From NCBI RefSeq assembly GCF_013155295.1, contig NZ_JABJXT010000001.1:1-64000 (forward strand): DNA of 64,000 bases, written 5' to 3'. Source of the DNA: Pseudogemmobacter hezensis. Its GTDB lineage: Bacteria; Pseudomonadota; Alphaproteobacteria; Rhodobacterales; Rhodobacteraceae. The notes under the pieces were generated by a model. It saw only the letters and a program-made list of their open reading frames with translations, ran no database searches and was not told where the DNA came from. This document shows positions 1 through 10,387 of the stretch, piece by piece; position 1 is the stretch's first letter, and every line of letters starts with the position of its first letter. The position numbers and the translations under genes were made by a program.

Positions 1-118
1 GTTCAAAAGTCCCATGTGGATCACTCCGTTGCCCCCGCCGCTCACCGCTTTGGAGGAAGGTTCACATGGCTCAGTTCTCAGTGAAAATTATGCCCTTAAA
101 CGGCTCAGTTCTGGGTGA
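1..118. mobile_element. Probable insertion-sequence end (IS21-like)
   Basis: Two copies of an 11-base core GGCTCAGTTCT, each followed by a GTGA-containing tail, lie at 68-84 and 102-118, 34 bases apart. Repeated terminal motifs of this kind resemble the multi-repeat ends of IS21-family elements. Immediately to the right an interrupted helicase gene begins in mid-domain, which is what an insertion would leave. The rest of the element lies outside the window, so the family assignment is inference. Confidence 0.35.
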
Positions 119-1368
119 GAAACAACATCAAGGTGCTTTTCGCGACCTCGACCCTTGCGCAAGGGATGAACCTGCCAAGCGAGGCGGTCATAATTTCTGG
201 CGACAGCCGGTTCGACCCAGAAGCCGACAAGATGCAAAAGCTCGAAGCACATGAGCTCTTGAACGCAGCCGGGCGAGCTGGCCGGGCCGGAGAGGGAGCG
301 CAGGGTTTTGTCCTGCTGGTTCCCAGCAAAGTCATCGACTTCGATGACAAGAATAATCAGATCAGTGGGCATTGGATGGAGTTGCAGTCAATCTTTGAGC
401 AGGCTGACCAGTGTCTTATCATTGATGACCCGCTGAAGGTGGTGCTCGATCGTATCCATGACGGGGTGACAGAGGCCGGCTCATCAGCTTACCTGCTAAG
501 CAAGCTTCCGCTGTCTATTGCGGAAGCAGAAAGCGACCCTGCGGCGGTGTTGCTCGGCAAGAGCTTCAGCGCGTATCGCGCAACGGTCGCCAATGATGCC
601 GACTGGGTGAGCACGCGGATTGCATCCGCCCTGGCAGCCAGGACGGCGATCGACCTGCCGGAATCTGATCGTTGGCTAGAGCAGGTCGCCGGGGCAACTG
701 GGCTTCCCGTGTCATTACTTCAACAGATAGTGGAACGAATTGATGCCGATGTCTTTTCTGGAACGACACTGGAAGTAATCAAAGGATTGCTCGACTGGCT
801 AGATACCCGTCCCAGCCAGTTGCTCAACCTGGTGCGACCTGAGAGCCTGGAGGAGATGTTCGGCACCCCCTACAAAAGCTGCACCGACGACGAGGCGCGC
901 GGAAAGCACGCGCTGCAATGGCTTCGAAAGCTTTGGCCAGTCTGGATGTCCGGCGCCCCTTTGTGCGAGATCGAAAGAGCATTCCTCGGACCCACTGCTA
1001 ATCTCAAAAAGTGCAGAAATGCGCGTGTGTTTGCCTCAAGGCTTGTGCCCGAGCTTGCGTTTCTTGCGGGCCTTCCTGGCCGACTGGTCGCGGCGCGATT
1101 GCGCGCCGCCGACGATGAATCGCCTGTCTCCAGCGTGTTGGCGGCACTGAGTGGGGCGGTCAGAGAGGGATGCGACAGTCCGGAAAGCCTAGCGGTGCGG
1201 CTCCATCTGACACGAGCGGTGTCGAGGGTTGCTGCGCGCAAGCACTATGACGCCATACGGCACCATATTCCGCCAGGCAGCTCAAGCGAGGCTATCGAGG
1301 TTACGATGGCGCGGATCCGAACTGCTGAGATCCTTGTGGGCTTCGACGACTTTGAGGCCGAGGACTAG
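115..1368 (+). pseudogene. SF2 (Ski2-like) helicase, C-terminal fragment
   Basis: The 417-residue frame opens with a GTG inside the helicase C-terminal RecA lobe. Motif V (ATSTLAQGMNLP, residues 10-21) and motif VI (NAAGRAGRAG, residues 50-59) are present, but motifs I-IV including Walker A and DExH are missing. A stop codon lies in frame at 97-99, just before the probable IS end. About 340 residues of C-terminal domain follow. The pattern of a Ski2-like helicase with a long C-terminal part is seen in defence helicases such as HamB of Hachiman, but nothing here proves that. It is read as a truncated, probably non-functional gene in accessory DNA. Confidence 0.7.
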
Positions 1369-1762
1369 AATATCACCGCACAATGCTGGTGATCCTGCCG
1401 CTGTTTTGACCGAAATTCTGCCGATCTCCGAAGGCGCGCAACCATCTGATACAAAAAAGATAACGTGCTTTGGGACTACTTGATTTGCCGATCCGCGTTG
1501 CCGATCTTCGGAAAGCCACCGCGCTGCGATGGGCGAACCATAGTTAAGGGATTCGCTCCTCGGGGGCACAGGTTTATGCGGTTCGTAAGCCGCCGTGACT
1601 GACCGGCTGAGCCGATCAGCACCACGGACATTTCCTTGCAGGCCCTCCGACAAATTTTCCGAAAACCGGCAACTTGTGAATCCGATGCATAGTCACAACT
1701 AACAGAAACCCCGTTTTGGTGCTTTTCGTGTTAGAATTTACAACGAAAGCCAAAGCCAGCCT
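1369..1762. other. Intergenic, no gene recognised
   Basis: This 394-base stretch separates the helicase fragment (+) from the convergent HNH gene (-). It is noticeably richer in A and T than the core genes to the right, consistent with belonging to the accessory segment. The only longer reading frame, on the minus strand, runs into the antisense of the helicase and shows no recognisable family. Confidence 0.5.
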
Positions 1763-2326
1763 CTATTCGTCCAGTTCACTTCCCCAATAGAGGAAGTCCA
1801 TCCACGTCTGATGCAGGTCGCCTCTTACCCAGGGCAGACGCCGCGCCGCTGCGTCCAGTTGCCGGGCGGTTGGCTCAAACGGGGGGCGCAGCAGGCGCAT
1901 CCCGGCCTCGCGTGGGGTGCGGTTGCCCTTGCGGTGATTGTCGGGACCGCAGGAGGTGACGATATTGTCCCACCGCGATCCGCCCGCCCGGCTGCGCGGC
2001 ATCACATGATCAAAGGTCAGATCCTTCGCGGCAAAGCGCTTGCCGCAATACTGACAGGTGAACTCATCGCGCAAAAACACGTGATAGCGCGTGAAAGAGA
2101 CCTTGCGCTGTTTGCGATAGCTTTTCAGCGCAACCACCGCCGGCACCTCGAAGGGACGCGAGGCCGAGTGCACACGCACATCCTCATAGGCTTTCAGCTG
2201 CGTCACCCGATCTTGCAAAATGGCCACCAACGCCTGTTGCCAGCTCCAGACGGAAAGGGGGGCCCAGCTGAGCGGCTGCATATCGGCATTCAAAACCAGC
2301 GTCCGCAGATTTGAGACCTGCACCAT
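1763..2326 (-). CDS. HNH endonuclease family protein
   Basis: A 187-residue protein with an HNH/zinc-ribbon nuclease domain: CxxC at residues 91-94, the DH of the catalytic motif at 106-107, Asn 121, Cys 126 and His 131, followed by the characteristic RKGNRTP. In most relatives I know, the second zinc pair reads CxxC; here it is CGPD, so the fourth ligand is Asp. The start is placed at the ATG giving MVQVSNLRTL; the longer frame upstream has no family resemblance. Relatives are stand-alone in Rhodobacteraceae chromosomes and their role is unknown. Confidence 0.85.
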   Translation of the reverse strand: MVQVSNLRTLVLNADMQPLSWAPLSVWSWQQALVAILQDRVTQLKAYEDVRVHSASRPFEVPAVVALKSYRKQRKVSFTRYHVFLRDEFTCQYCGKRFAAKDLTFDHVMPRSRAGGSRWDNIVTSCGPDNHRKGNRTPREAGMRLLRPPFEPTARQLDAAARRLPWVRGDLHQTWMDFLYWGSELDE

Positions 2327-2596
2327 CAGCAGCCTCCGCCAAAGAGGCCAGCGGTGCGGAACGGCCTGTGACCTGCGGTGATCCGGCCGCTGCACATTCG
2401 GCCAACATACTGGACTGTCATAAGAAACCTCTGAAACTGCATGCTGATGCACAGGTAAGATACGGCAGGGCAAAGCAGCGCAGGCCTTGCCCCCGCATCA
2501 AAGCCAGTCGGGGCTGCCGGGGCGCAGATCGCGCGAGCCGCCCCTGCCCTATGGTCAGGGCTGACGCGGACCCCGGGATTTTCAACCGCGTCTGGC

Positions 2597-2945
2597 GGAA
2601 ACAAAAACGGCGCGTGCAGCACACGCGCCGGGACAAAAGGCCTGAATTTTGCAACGCTCTGATGCCGCCGCCAGGGCAATGGCCCCGTGGCAGCGGTCAG
2701 GCTTATGGCATGCAAAACCGGGGGATCCGACAGCCTCACCCCGGTGCTGCCGATACCGTCGCAATGGTGGTCAGGCCCGGGGCCGCAGGCCATATCGCGC
2801 CGCGCCGGGAAACCCGGTCCACCTCGTTCACAATCGGGACTTCTGCCTTCCATATCCGTCGGCTCCTGCCTTCAGCTGGTCTGGCCGCACCGCAATCGGG
2901 CCCGGTCGTCACAAGGGTGCGGCCTTTGCAGCCTACCCATCGAAC
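2597..2945 (-). ncRNA. Candidate unidentified minus-strand RNA
   Basis: On the minus strand a promoter-like pair, TTGCAC (2974-2979) and TATAGT (2952-2957) with a 16-base spacer, is followed about 345 bases later by a hairpin and T-run at 2603-2630. No convincing protein lies between. I compared it by eye with RNase P RNA, SRP RNA, tmRNA and 6S signatures and recognised none. A minus-strand frame starting at 2853 has a plausible SD and would end overlapping the HNH start, but its composition is not protein-like and the terminator would sit inside it. Confidence 0.3.
2603..2630 (-). terminator. Rho-independent terminator
   Basis: Read on the minus strand, a perfect 9-bp stem (CGGCGCGTG / CACGCGCCG) with a 5-base loop is followed by TTTTTG. 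It would end a minus-strand transcript that begins upstream, around 2945. Confidence 0.6.
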
Positions 2946-2957
2946 AGGGTGACTATA

Positions 2958-3236
2958 TAACGACGCGATAACGGTGCAAGCCCTGGGAATGGCTCGACGA
3001 GCCTGGGATTACGGCCTTGGTGACAGGCCTGCGAAACAAGAGCATGACATAGCCCGACCCATAGCCTTGCGCCTGACATTGTGCGCCCCTTCCCGTGCCG
3101 TGCATTCCGCCCTTACGCATGCACCCCTTACGCATACAGCCTTGTGCCTGGCACCGGATTGCCAGGCGATCAGCCGCACTCTTGCCCGACTGCCAGACTG
3201 CGCCTAAAGCGCATAAGACCCAATGACCGAGGCCCC
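2958..3236. other. Intergenic, upstream of lytic transglycosylase
   Basis: No gene is recognised. It should hold the divergent promoters for the plus-strand transglycosylase gene and the candidate minus-strand RNA. A short direct repeat, CCTTACGCAT, occurs twice between 3110 and 3140; its meaning is unclear. Confidence 0.4.
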
Positions 3237-3722
3237 ATGATGCAGCCCTCCCGCCGTGCTTTCCTTTCCCTTGCCCTGGTGGCGCCGCTGGCGCTTGGCG
3301 CCTGTTCCCGGCGGAAAGGCGAGGCGGCCGCGCCGTCATCGGCCCCGGCCAACCTGAACGCCGGTGAGACGCCAGAGATGCGGGCGCTGATCCGCAAATA
3401 TGCCGCCGCCCATGACATACCCGAAAGCCTGCTGCACCGGATGATCAAACGCGAAAGCGGCTACAATCCCGCAGCCCGCAATGGCCCCTATTACGGGCTG
3501 CTGCAGATCCATCCGCAGACCGCAAAGACCATGGGCTACAACGGCCCGCCCGAGGGTCTGCTGAATGCCGAAACCAATCTGCAATATGCGGGCAAATATC
3601 TGCGCGGGGCCTGGATGGTCTCGGATGGCAGCCATGACCGGGCAGAGATGTGGTATGCGAAGGGCTATTATTATGAGGCCAAAAGGCGCGGTCTTTTGCG
3701 CGAAACCGGCCTGAAGTCGTAA
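3237..3722 (+). CDS. Lytic transglycosylase, SLT-domain lipoprotein
   Basis: A 161-residue exported lipoprotein: a lipobox LGAC with Cys at residue 23 after a short Arg-rich, hydrophobic signal, then a soluble-lytic-transglycosylase fold. The catalytic Glu is residue 72 in MIKRESGYNP, followed by the substrate-groove motif GLLQIHPQTA. It should cleave the MurNAc-GlcNAc bond of peptidoglycan from the inner face of the outer membrane. Two consecutive ATGs (3237, 3240) are possible starts; a longer upstream frame would bury the signal peptide. It is short for the family (single domain), and converges with the aminotransferase gene. Confidence 0.85.
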   Translation: MMQPSRRAFLSLALVAPLALGACSRRKGEAAAPSSAPANLNAGETPEMRALIRKYAAAHDIPESLLHRMIKRESGYNPAARNGPYYGLLQIHPQTAKTMGYNGPPEGLLNAETNLQYAGKYLRGAWMVSDGSHDRAEMWYAKGYYYEAKRRGLLRETGLKS

Positions 3723-3745
3723 GAAAAGGGGGCCTTCTGGCCCCC
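3721..3745 (-). terminator. Rho-independent terminator of the class V aminotransferase
   Basis: On the minus strand GGGGGCC-AGAA-GGCCCCC is followed by TTTTCTT, six bases beyond the stop codon of the aminotransferase gene. It lies between two convergent genes. Confidence 0.7.
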
Positions 3746-3751
3746 TGATCG

Positions 3752-4876
3752 TCAGAACACCTGATCAAGCGCCCGGGTCAGACGCGCCACCGTGCCGCCA
3801 ACGTCTTTCAGCTTGTCGAGACCAAAGAGCCCAAGGCGGAAGCTGCGAAACGCCTCGCCCTCATTGATCTGCAAGGGCACACCGGCGGCAATCTGCACGC
3901 CCAGTTCGCGGAATTTCGCGCCGTTCTGGATCGCCGGGTCATCGGTATAGCTGACCACCACGCCAGGCGCGCCAAAGCCATCGGCCGCGACCGAGGCAAT
4001 GCCACGCGCCGCCAAGAGCGCCCGCACCTCGCGCCCCAGCTGCCATTGTGCCGCCCGCGCCGCCTCAAAGCCCATCGCTTTGGTCTCATTCATCGCATCG
4101 CGCAGCCCGAGGATCGCATCGGTCGGCATGGTGGCGTGATAGGCATGGCCGCCGTCGAGATAGGCCTGCATGATCGCCCGCCATTTCTTCAGATCCAGCG
4201 CGAAGCTGTTCGAGGTGGTCTCGGCCAGCCGCGCCTCACCGCGCGGGCCCAGCACCACGATCCCCACCGAGGGCGAGGCCGACCAGCCCTTTTGCGGCGC
4301 CGAGATCAGCACATCGACCAGATTGGCCGCCATATCGACCCAGATCGTGCCCGAGGCGATGCAATCCAGCACGAAAAGCGCGTCGACCTCTCGCGCCGCC
4401 TCGCCGATCCGGCGGATGTAATCATCGGGCAGAATAATCCCCGAGGCGGTTTCGACATGGGGCGCAAAGACCGCATCGGGGCGCATCTCACGGATCTTTG
4501 CCACCACCTCTTCGACAGGGGGCGGCGCGAAACCTGCGGTGGGGCTATTGCCCCCTGCGCGGGCCATGACCACCTGGACCTCATTGGCAAAGCCGCCCAT
4601 GTCGAAGATCTGGCTCCAGCGGAATGAGAAGAACCCGTTGCGGATCACCAGCGCCCGGCCCTGGCCGAATTGCCGCGCCACCGCCTCCATCCCATAGGTG
4701 CCACCGCCTGGCACCAGGGCCACGCCCGCGCCCTGGTAAACCTCGCAGAGCATCCCAGAGACATCGCGCATCACCTGCTGGAACCGCGTCGACATATGGT
4801 TCAGCGAGCGATCCGTAAAGACGACCGAGAATTCTTCCAGCCCATCGGGGTCGATATGGTCATGCGGCAGTTTCAT
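3752..4876 (-). CDS. Class V aminotransferase (alanine-glyoxylate / serine-pyruvate type)
   Basis: A 374-residue PLP enzyme of fold type I. The N-terminal VPGGGTYGMEA (55-65), Asp 171 that pairs with the pyridine nitrogen, and the Schiff-base Lys 196 in SAPQKGW identify the class V subgroup. The start is the ATG at 4876, preceded by GGAGG; an in-frame upstream ATG lacks an SD. Substrate cannot be read from sequence: alanine-glyoxylate, serine-pyruvate and 2-aminoethylphosphonate relatives all fit. It stands next to two Lrp/AsnC regulators, which often control amino-acid metabolism genes, on the same strand. Confidence 0.8.
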   Translation of the reverse strand: MKLPHDHIDPDGLEEFSVVFTDRSLNHMSTRFQQVMRDVSGMLCEVYQGAGVALVPGGGTYGMEAVARQFGQGRALVIRNGFFSFRWSQIFDMGGFANEVQVVMARAGGNSPTAGFAPPPVEEVVAKIREMRPDAVFAPHVETASGIILPDDYIRRIGEAAREVDALFVLDCIASGTIWVDMAANLVDVLISAPQKGWSASPSVGIVVLGPRGEARLAETTSNSFALDLKKWRAIMQAYLDGGHAYHATMPTDAILGLRDAMNETKAMGFEAARAAQWQLGREVRALLAARGIASVAADGFGAPGVVVSYTDDPAIQNGAKFRELGVQIAAGVPLQINEGEAFRSFRLGLFGLDKLKDVGGTVARLTRALDQVF

Positions 4877-5023
4877 CTTATTCCTCCGGGCCCTGAGAGC
4901 GCCCCTGGAGCGCCCCCTGATGTTGCGGGCCAAAGCTATCGCCGCGCCGCAGCCGCGCCAACCCGGATCTGCTGCTTTGCAGAAATATCCACCGGGTGTG
5001 TGGGGGGGGCCTGCCCCTGCCCC

Positions 5024-5485
5024 TCAGCCAAACGGCCCCGGCCGACGCTCTTCGGTCAGGACGACATTGGCCTCTACATTGCCGACCCCGGGCAACGTCA
5101 TCACCCGGCGGCGCAGCACACGCTCAAAATCCGCCAGATCGCGGGCGACAACGCGCAGGCGGTAATCAAACAGCCCCAGCACGTGCTGAACCATCTGCAC
5201 CTCAGGGATCGCAGCCGCTGCGCGTTCGAAATCCTCCAGGCTGACGCGGCCTTTTGTCGCCAGTTTGATCCCCAGAAAGACGGTGACGCCAAAGCCAAGG
5301 GCGGCGCGATCAACCTCGATCCGGCGCCCAAGGATCACCCCTGCCTCTTCCAGCCGCCTTATCCGCCGCCAGGTCGCGGGCTGCGACAGGCCCAGCCTGC
5401 GCCCGATCTCACCCGCGCCCATCGTCGCATCCGCCGCCATCTCGCGCAGGATCGCGCGGTCGGTTCCGTCAAGCCCCTCACTCAT
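5024..5485 (-). CDS. Lrp/AsnC family transcriptional regulator
   Basis: A 153-residue regulator with an N-terminal helix-turn-helix (MGAGEIGRRLGLSQPATWRR, about residues 22-41) and a C-terminal RAM ligand-binding domain (VVARDLADFERVL). It follows its paralogue by 10 bases on the same strand, so the two are probably co-transcribed and could form hetero-oligomers. ATG 5485 is chosen because it puts the start just after the upstream stop with a GAGGG sequence ahead; an earlier GTG would overlap the upstream gene. Confidence 0.88.
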   Translation of the reverse strand: MSEGLDGTDRAILREMAADATMGAGEIGRRLGLSQPATWRRIRRLEEAGVILGRRIEVDRAALGFGVTVFLGIKLATKGRVSLEDFERAAAAIPEVQMVQHVLGLFDYRLRVVARDLADFERVLRRRVMTLPGVGNVEANVVLTEERRPGPFG

Positions 5486-5495
5486 GCCATCGCCC

Positions 5496-5963
5496 TCACA
5501 GCGGCAGCCCCGCCTCATCGCGGATGGTCGAGATCAGCATCAGCGCGTCGACCTCGGCGATATGGGGCAGCACCAGGATCCGCTCGCGGTAAATCGTGGT
5601 CCAATGGCCCATATCGCGGGCGATCACATTCAGGCGCACGTCAACACGGCCGAGGAAAGTCTCAATCGCCAGCACCTCGGGCACATCCCGCGCGGCCTCG
5701 ATGAATTCGTCAAAGGCGCGCGGGTCGGTCTTGTCCAGCGTGAAGCGCAAAGAGACCTCAACCTCATAGCCAAGCGCCCGCCAGTCGATCACCAGCGTCT
5801 CGGCCCGCACCACACCCGTCTCACGCAGCCGCTCGATCCGGCGCCAAAGCGTGGCCTGGGTCACCCCTGCCCGCTCGGCCAGTTCTGCGCGCGGCAAATC
5901 CGGCTCTGCCAGCCAGTGACGCAGGATGCGCCTGTCAGTATCATCGAGAGAAATCGCATTCAT
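5496..5963 (-). CDS. Lrp/AsnC family transcriptional regulator (first of tandem pair)
   Basis: A 155-residue Lrp/AsnC protein: HTH around LAERAGVTQATLWRRIERL, then the RAM domain ending LMLISTIRDEAGLPL. GTG (5966) and ATG (5963) are adjacent; the ATG is preferred. It is divergent from ilvC with about 130 bases between the starts, suggesting that this pair regulates branched-chain amino acid synthesis as well as itself. That regulatory target is inferred from position only. Confidence 0.88.
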   Translation of the reverse strand: MNAISLDDTDRRILRHWLAEPDLPRAELAERAGVTQATLWRRIERLRETGVVRAETLVIDWRALGYEVEVSLRFTLDKTDPRAFDEFIEAARDVPEVLAIETFLGRVDVRLNVIARDMGHWTTIYRERILVLPHIAEVDALMLISTIRDEAGLPL

Positions 5964-5967
5964 CACA

Positions 5968-7118
<1,151 letters not shown>

Positions 7119-7143
7119 GCCAACTCGCCTATTAGTGACGGGG

Positions 7144-7174
7144 GGCCAGAGCTTACGCTCTGGCCCTTTTCTGT
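7144..7174 (+). terminator. Rho-independent terminator of ilvC
   Basis: A 10-bp perfect stem GGGCCAGAGC / GCTCTGGCCC with a TTAC loop, followed by TTTTCT, begins 25 bases after the ilvC stop. Confidence 0.9.
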
Positions 7175-7199
7175 TCACTGTGTGAAATGCCCCGGCCGC

Positions 7200-8084
7200 C
7201 TATTCCGGCAAGGCATCGACAACAGGGATCGGGGTCTCCCGGCACAGAGGCGGGCGCGGAGCGCCTTTTTGCCGATGATCCCAGTCCTGATGCCAGTCTG
7301 CCGCCATCGCGATGACGAGAACCTCCAGCCCAAACCAGACATTGGTCGCCCCGCGATCCGTCCAGGCCTGCATCTGCGGCCCGATCAGCCCCGAGAAGAT
7401 GGTCTCCCCCTCTTTGCAGGCGACATATTGGCCTGTCGTTCTGATAATCTCACTGAAATTTTCGGCCAGAAAGGCCTGGCTGGCCCGGATTGCGGCGATA
7501 TCGCGGCCCTGGTCACATCCCTCGCCCAGATAGCGCCAGCCAGGTGGCGTGGCCAAAGGGCTGGTGCCGTAAAAGGCAACCTCACCCGAGACGAGGCCCG
7601 CGCCAATCAGGCGGAAATATGCGCGATTGGCCTTTGCCTCATCCCAGCCCCGGCTTTTCATCAGGGCTGGCACAACGTCAAATGTTGCCCCGACATAGCA
7701 ACCCGCTGCGCTGTATTCGTCGCCGTCCTCGATCATGAGCCGATTTGCAACAAGTTCCGGATCGGCGAAAGACAGCTCTGAGCTGATCTGCGGCATCAGG
7801 ATCTTGCAGGCGCTATCCGGGAGCAACAGCCAATCCCCTTCCCGTTTCGCTGCGACTGAGGTCGCGCTCACCTGAGAAAAGCGGTCAAACTCTGCGGCGT
7901 CGATTCCGGCGGCCAGCGCTTTCGCCCGGGTGCCAGGGCCGATGGCGCAGGCTTCGCGGCCAAGAAAATCGGCAAGTGATGTTCCGGCGCGCGCAGTCTC
8001 TGCATCCGGGGGTTCCGCCGGAGCGGGCATTGGCGCAAGAAAAGTCAGGCCAAGGGACAAAATGACTGGGGCCGCAAAACGCAA
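7200..8084 (-). CDS. Secreted protein of unknown function
   Basis: A 294-residue protein with a Sec-type signal peptide (hydrophobic residues about 5-20, cleavage likely after APA around residue 23). The mature part has several Cys and no domain I can name. The start codon in this frame is TTG with GGAG upstream, so the exact start is uncertain. It lies downstream of methylmalonyl-CoA mutase on the same strand, 65 bases away, but nothing in it suggests a metabolic role. Confidence 0.65.
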   Translation of the reverse strand: MRFAAPVILSLGLTFLAPMPAPAEPPDAETARAGTSLADFLGREACAIGPGTRAKALAAGIDAAEFDRFSQVSATSVAAKREGDWLLLPDSACKILMPQISSELSFADPELVANRLMIEDGDEYSAAGCYVGATFDVVPALMKSRGWDEAKANRAYFRLIGAGLVSGEVAFYGTSPLATPPGWRYLGEGCDQGRDIAAIRASQAFLAENFSEIIRTTGQYVACKEGETIFSGLIGPQMQAWTDRGATNVWFGLEVLVIAMAADWHQDWDHRQKGAPRPPLCRETPIPVVDALPE

Positions 8085-8149
8085 GGTGCAAACTCCGAAT
8101 GGAAAAGGGGGACGGAATCGCCCCCCTTCGCCGGATCATAGCGCCTGTA

Positions 8150-10306
8150 TCAGCGGCGCGAAGCGCGGATCAGATCGAGGATCTCTTTCGCCGCATCGGG
8201 GATATTGGTGCCCGGCCCGAAAATCGCCTTCACCCCGGCATTCTTCAGATAATCGTAATCCTGTTGCGGGATAACACCGCCGCAGATCACCATGATATCG
8301 CCAGCGCCCGCCTTGTTCAGCGCCTCGATCAGCAAAGGCGCCAGCGTCTTATGCCCCGCCGCCTGGCTTGAGATGCCGACGATATGCACGTCATTGTCGA
8401 TGGCGTCCTGGGCGGCCTCTTCCGGGGTCTGGAACAGAGGCCCGACATCAACGTCGAAACCGATATCGGCGAAGGCGGTGGCGATTACTTTCGCGCCGCG
8501 ATCATGGCCGTCCTGGCCCATTTTCACCACCAGCATACGCGGGCGGCGGCCCTCTTCTTCGGCAAAGGCCTCGACATCGCGCTGGATCGCCGCAAAGCCC
8601 TCATCGCCCTCATAGGCGGCCCCGTAAACACCTGCCAATGTCTTAACCTCCGCCCGGTGACGCCCGAATGTGCCTTCCATCGCAAGGCTGATCTCGCCCA
8701 GGGTCGCCCGCGCCCGGGCGCATTCGACGGCCGCTTCCAGCAGATTGCCGCCCTCAACCGTGCGCCGCCCCAGTTCCAAGAGCGCAGCATCGCAGGCCAC
8801 CTGGTCGCGGCTGGCGCGGATCTGGTTCAGCCGCGCAATCTGGCTGTCGCGCACCGCCACATTGTCGATTTCCAGGATGTCGATCGCATCCTCTTTCGCC
8901 TTGCGGTATTTGTTGACGCCGACCACGACCTCTTCGCCGCGGTCGATCATCGCCTGACGCCGGGCCGCAGTTTCCTCAATCCGCAGTTTCGGCATGCCGG
9001 TCGCCACGGCCTTGGTCATCCCGCCCATAGCCTCGACCTCTTCGATCAGCTTCCAGGCCTCTTCGGCCAGCTGCGCGGTCAGGCTTTCGACATAGTAAGA
9101 CCCCGCCAGCGGATCGACGACATGGGTGATGCCGGTCTCTTCCTGCAGGATCAGCTGGGTATTCCTGGCGATCCTTGCGCTGAATTCGGTGGGGAGCGCA
9201 ATCGCCTCATCCAGCGCATTCGTGTGCAGCGACTGCGTGCCGCCCAAAGCTGCCGACATCGCCTCATAGGCGGTGCGGATGACGTTGTTATAGGGGTCTG
9301 CCTCTTGCAGCGAAACCCCCGAGGTCTGGCAATGGGTGCGCAGCATCAGCGAGCCCTGCTTCTTCGGCTCGAACTCCTGCATGATGCGGGTCCAGAGCAT
9401 GCGGGCGGCGCGCAGTTTCGCCACCTCCATGAAGAAATTCATGCCGATGGCGAAGAAGAAGCTCAGCCGTCCTGCGAAATCGTCGACATTCATCCCGGCC
9501 GCCAGCGCCGCGCGGACATATTCGCGCCCGTCCGCCAGCGTATAGGCCAGCTCCTGGACGAGGTTCGCCCCCGCCTCCTGCATGTGATAGCCGGAGATCG
9601 AGATCGAATTGAACTTCGGCATCTCTTTCGAGGTATATTCGATGATATCCGCGATGATCCGCATGCTGGGTTCGGGCGGATAGATATAGGTGTTGCGGAC
9701 CATGAACTCTTTCAGAATGTCGTTCTGAATGGTCCCCGACAGGAGCGCGCGCGAATGGCCCTGTTCCTCGCCCGCGACGATAAAGCTGGCAAGGATCGGG
9801 ATCACCGCGCCATTCATCGTCATGGAAACGCTGACTTTATCCAGCGGGATGCCGTCGAAAAGGATCTTCATATCCTCGACGGAATCAATCGCCACACCGG
9901 CCTTGCCCACGTCACCCACCACGCGCGGATGATCGCTGTCATAGCCCCGGTGCGTCGCCAGGTCGAAAGCGACCGAGACGCCCTGCTGCCCCGCCGCCAG
10001 GTTCTTGCGGTAAAAGGCGTTGCTTTCCTCGGCGGTGGAAAAGCCCGCATATTGCCGGATCGTCCAGGGACGGCCCGCATACATCGTCGCCCTGGGGCCA
10101 CGGGTGAAGGGAGCAACCCCTGGCAGCTCGCCCATTTGCGGCAGGCCTTTGACGTCCTCGGCAGTGTAAAGCGGCTTGACCTCGATCCCTTCCAGCGTCT
10201 GCCAGTTCAGGATGGACGGATCCTTGCCCTTCAGCTCTTTGCTGGCAAGATCGGCCCATTTCGCCAGATCGGGATTTTGCTGCGCAGGATTCTTCTGATC
10301 GCTCAT
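8150..10306 (-). CDS. scpA: Methylmalonyl-CoA mutase
   Basis: A 718-residue single-chain (homodimer-type) mutase. The N-terminal TIM-barrel substrate domain includes [19 protein letters not shown], and the C-terminal cobalamin domain carries the base-off motif DGHDRG near residue 595. It isomerises (R)-methylmalonyl-CoA to succinyl-CoA with adenosylcobalamin. The start has GGAGTGG upstream. It is the last step of the propionyl-CoA route whose carboxylase subunits are encoded a few kb upstream on the same strand, a grouping typical of Rhodobacteraceae. No epimerase or MeaB chaperone gene is visible here. Confidence 0.95.
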   Translation of the reverse strand: MSDQKNPAQQNPDLAKWADLASKELKGKDPSILNWQTLEGIEVKPLYTAEDVKGLPQMGELPGVAPFTRGPRATMYAGRPWTIRQYAGFSTAEESNAFYRKNLAAGQQGVSVAFDLATHRGYDSDHPRVVGDVGKAGVAIDSVEDMKILFDGIPLDKVSVSMTMNGAVIPILASFIVAGEEQGHSRALLSGTIQNDILKEFMVRNTYIYPPEPSMRIIADIIEYTSKEMPKFNSISISGYHMQEAGANLVQELAYTLADGREYVRAALAAGMNVDDFAGRLSFFFAIGMNFFMEVAKLRAARMLWTRIMQEFEPKKQGSLMLRTHCQTSGVSLQEADPYNNVIRTAYEAMSAALGGTQSLHTNALDEAIALPTEFSARIARNTQLILQEETGITHVVDPLAGSYYVESLTAQLAEEAWKLIEEVEAMGGMTKAVATGMPKLRIEETAARRQAMIDRGEEVVVGVNKYRKAKEDAIDILEIDNVAVRDSQIARLNQIRASRDQVACDAALLELGRRTVEGGNLLEAAVECARARATLGEISLAMEGTFGRHRAEVKTLAGVYGAAYEGDEGFAAIQRDVEAFAEEEGRRPRMLVVKMGQDGHDRGAKVIATAFADIGFDVDVGPLFQTPEEAAQDAIDNDVHIVGISSQAAGHKTLAPLLIEALNKAGAGDIMVICGGVIPQQDYDYLKNAGVKAIFGPGTNIPDAAKEILDLIRASRR

Positions 10307-10387
10307 TTTTCCACTCCGTTAACGAGAGTGACCCGAAGGCCATCTCGCCGCTTGGGGTTTCGCCCGTCCTGCCCTATATTCAAGGAC

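Noticed and set aside
2326-2853. 175-codon minus-strand frame with a plausible SD and a TGATG overlap with the HNH start
   Set aside because: Protein composition is not convincing and a strong terminator hairpin lies within it; kept only as a note to the candidate RNA.
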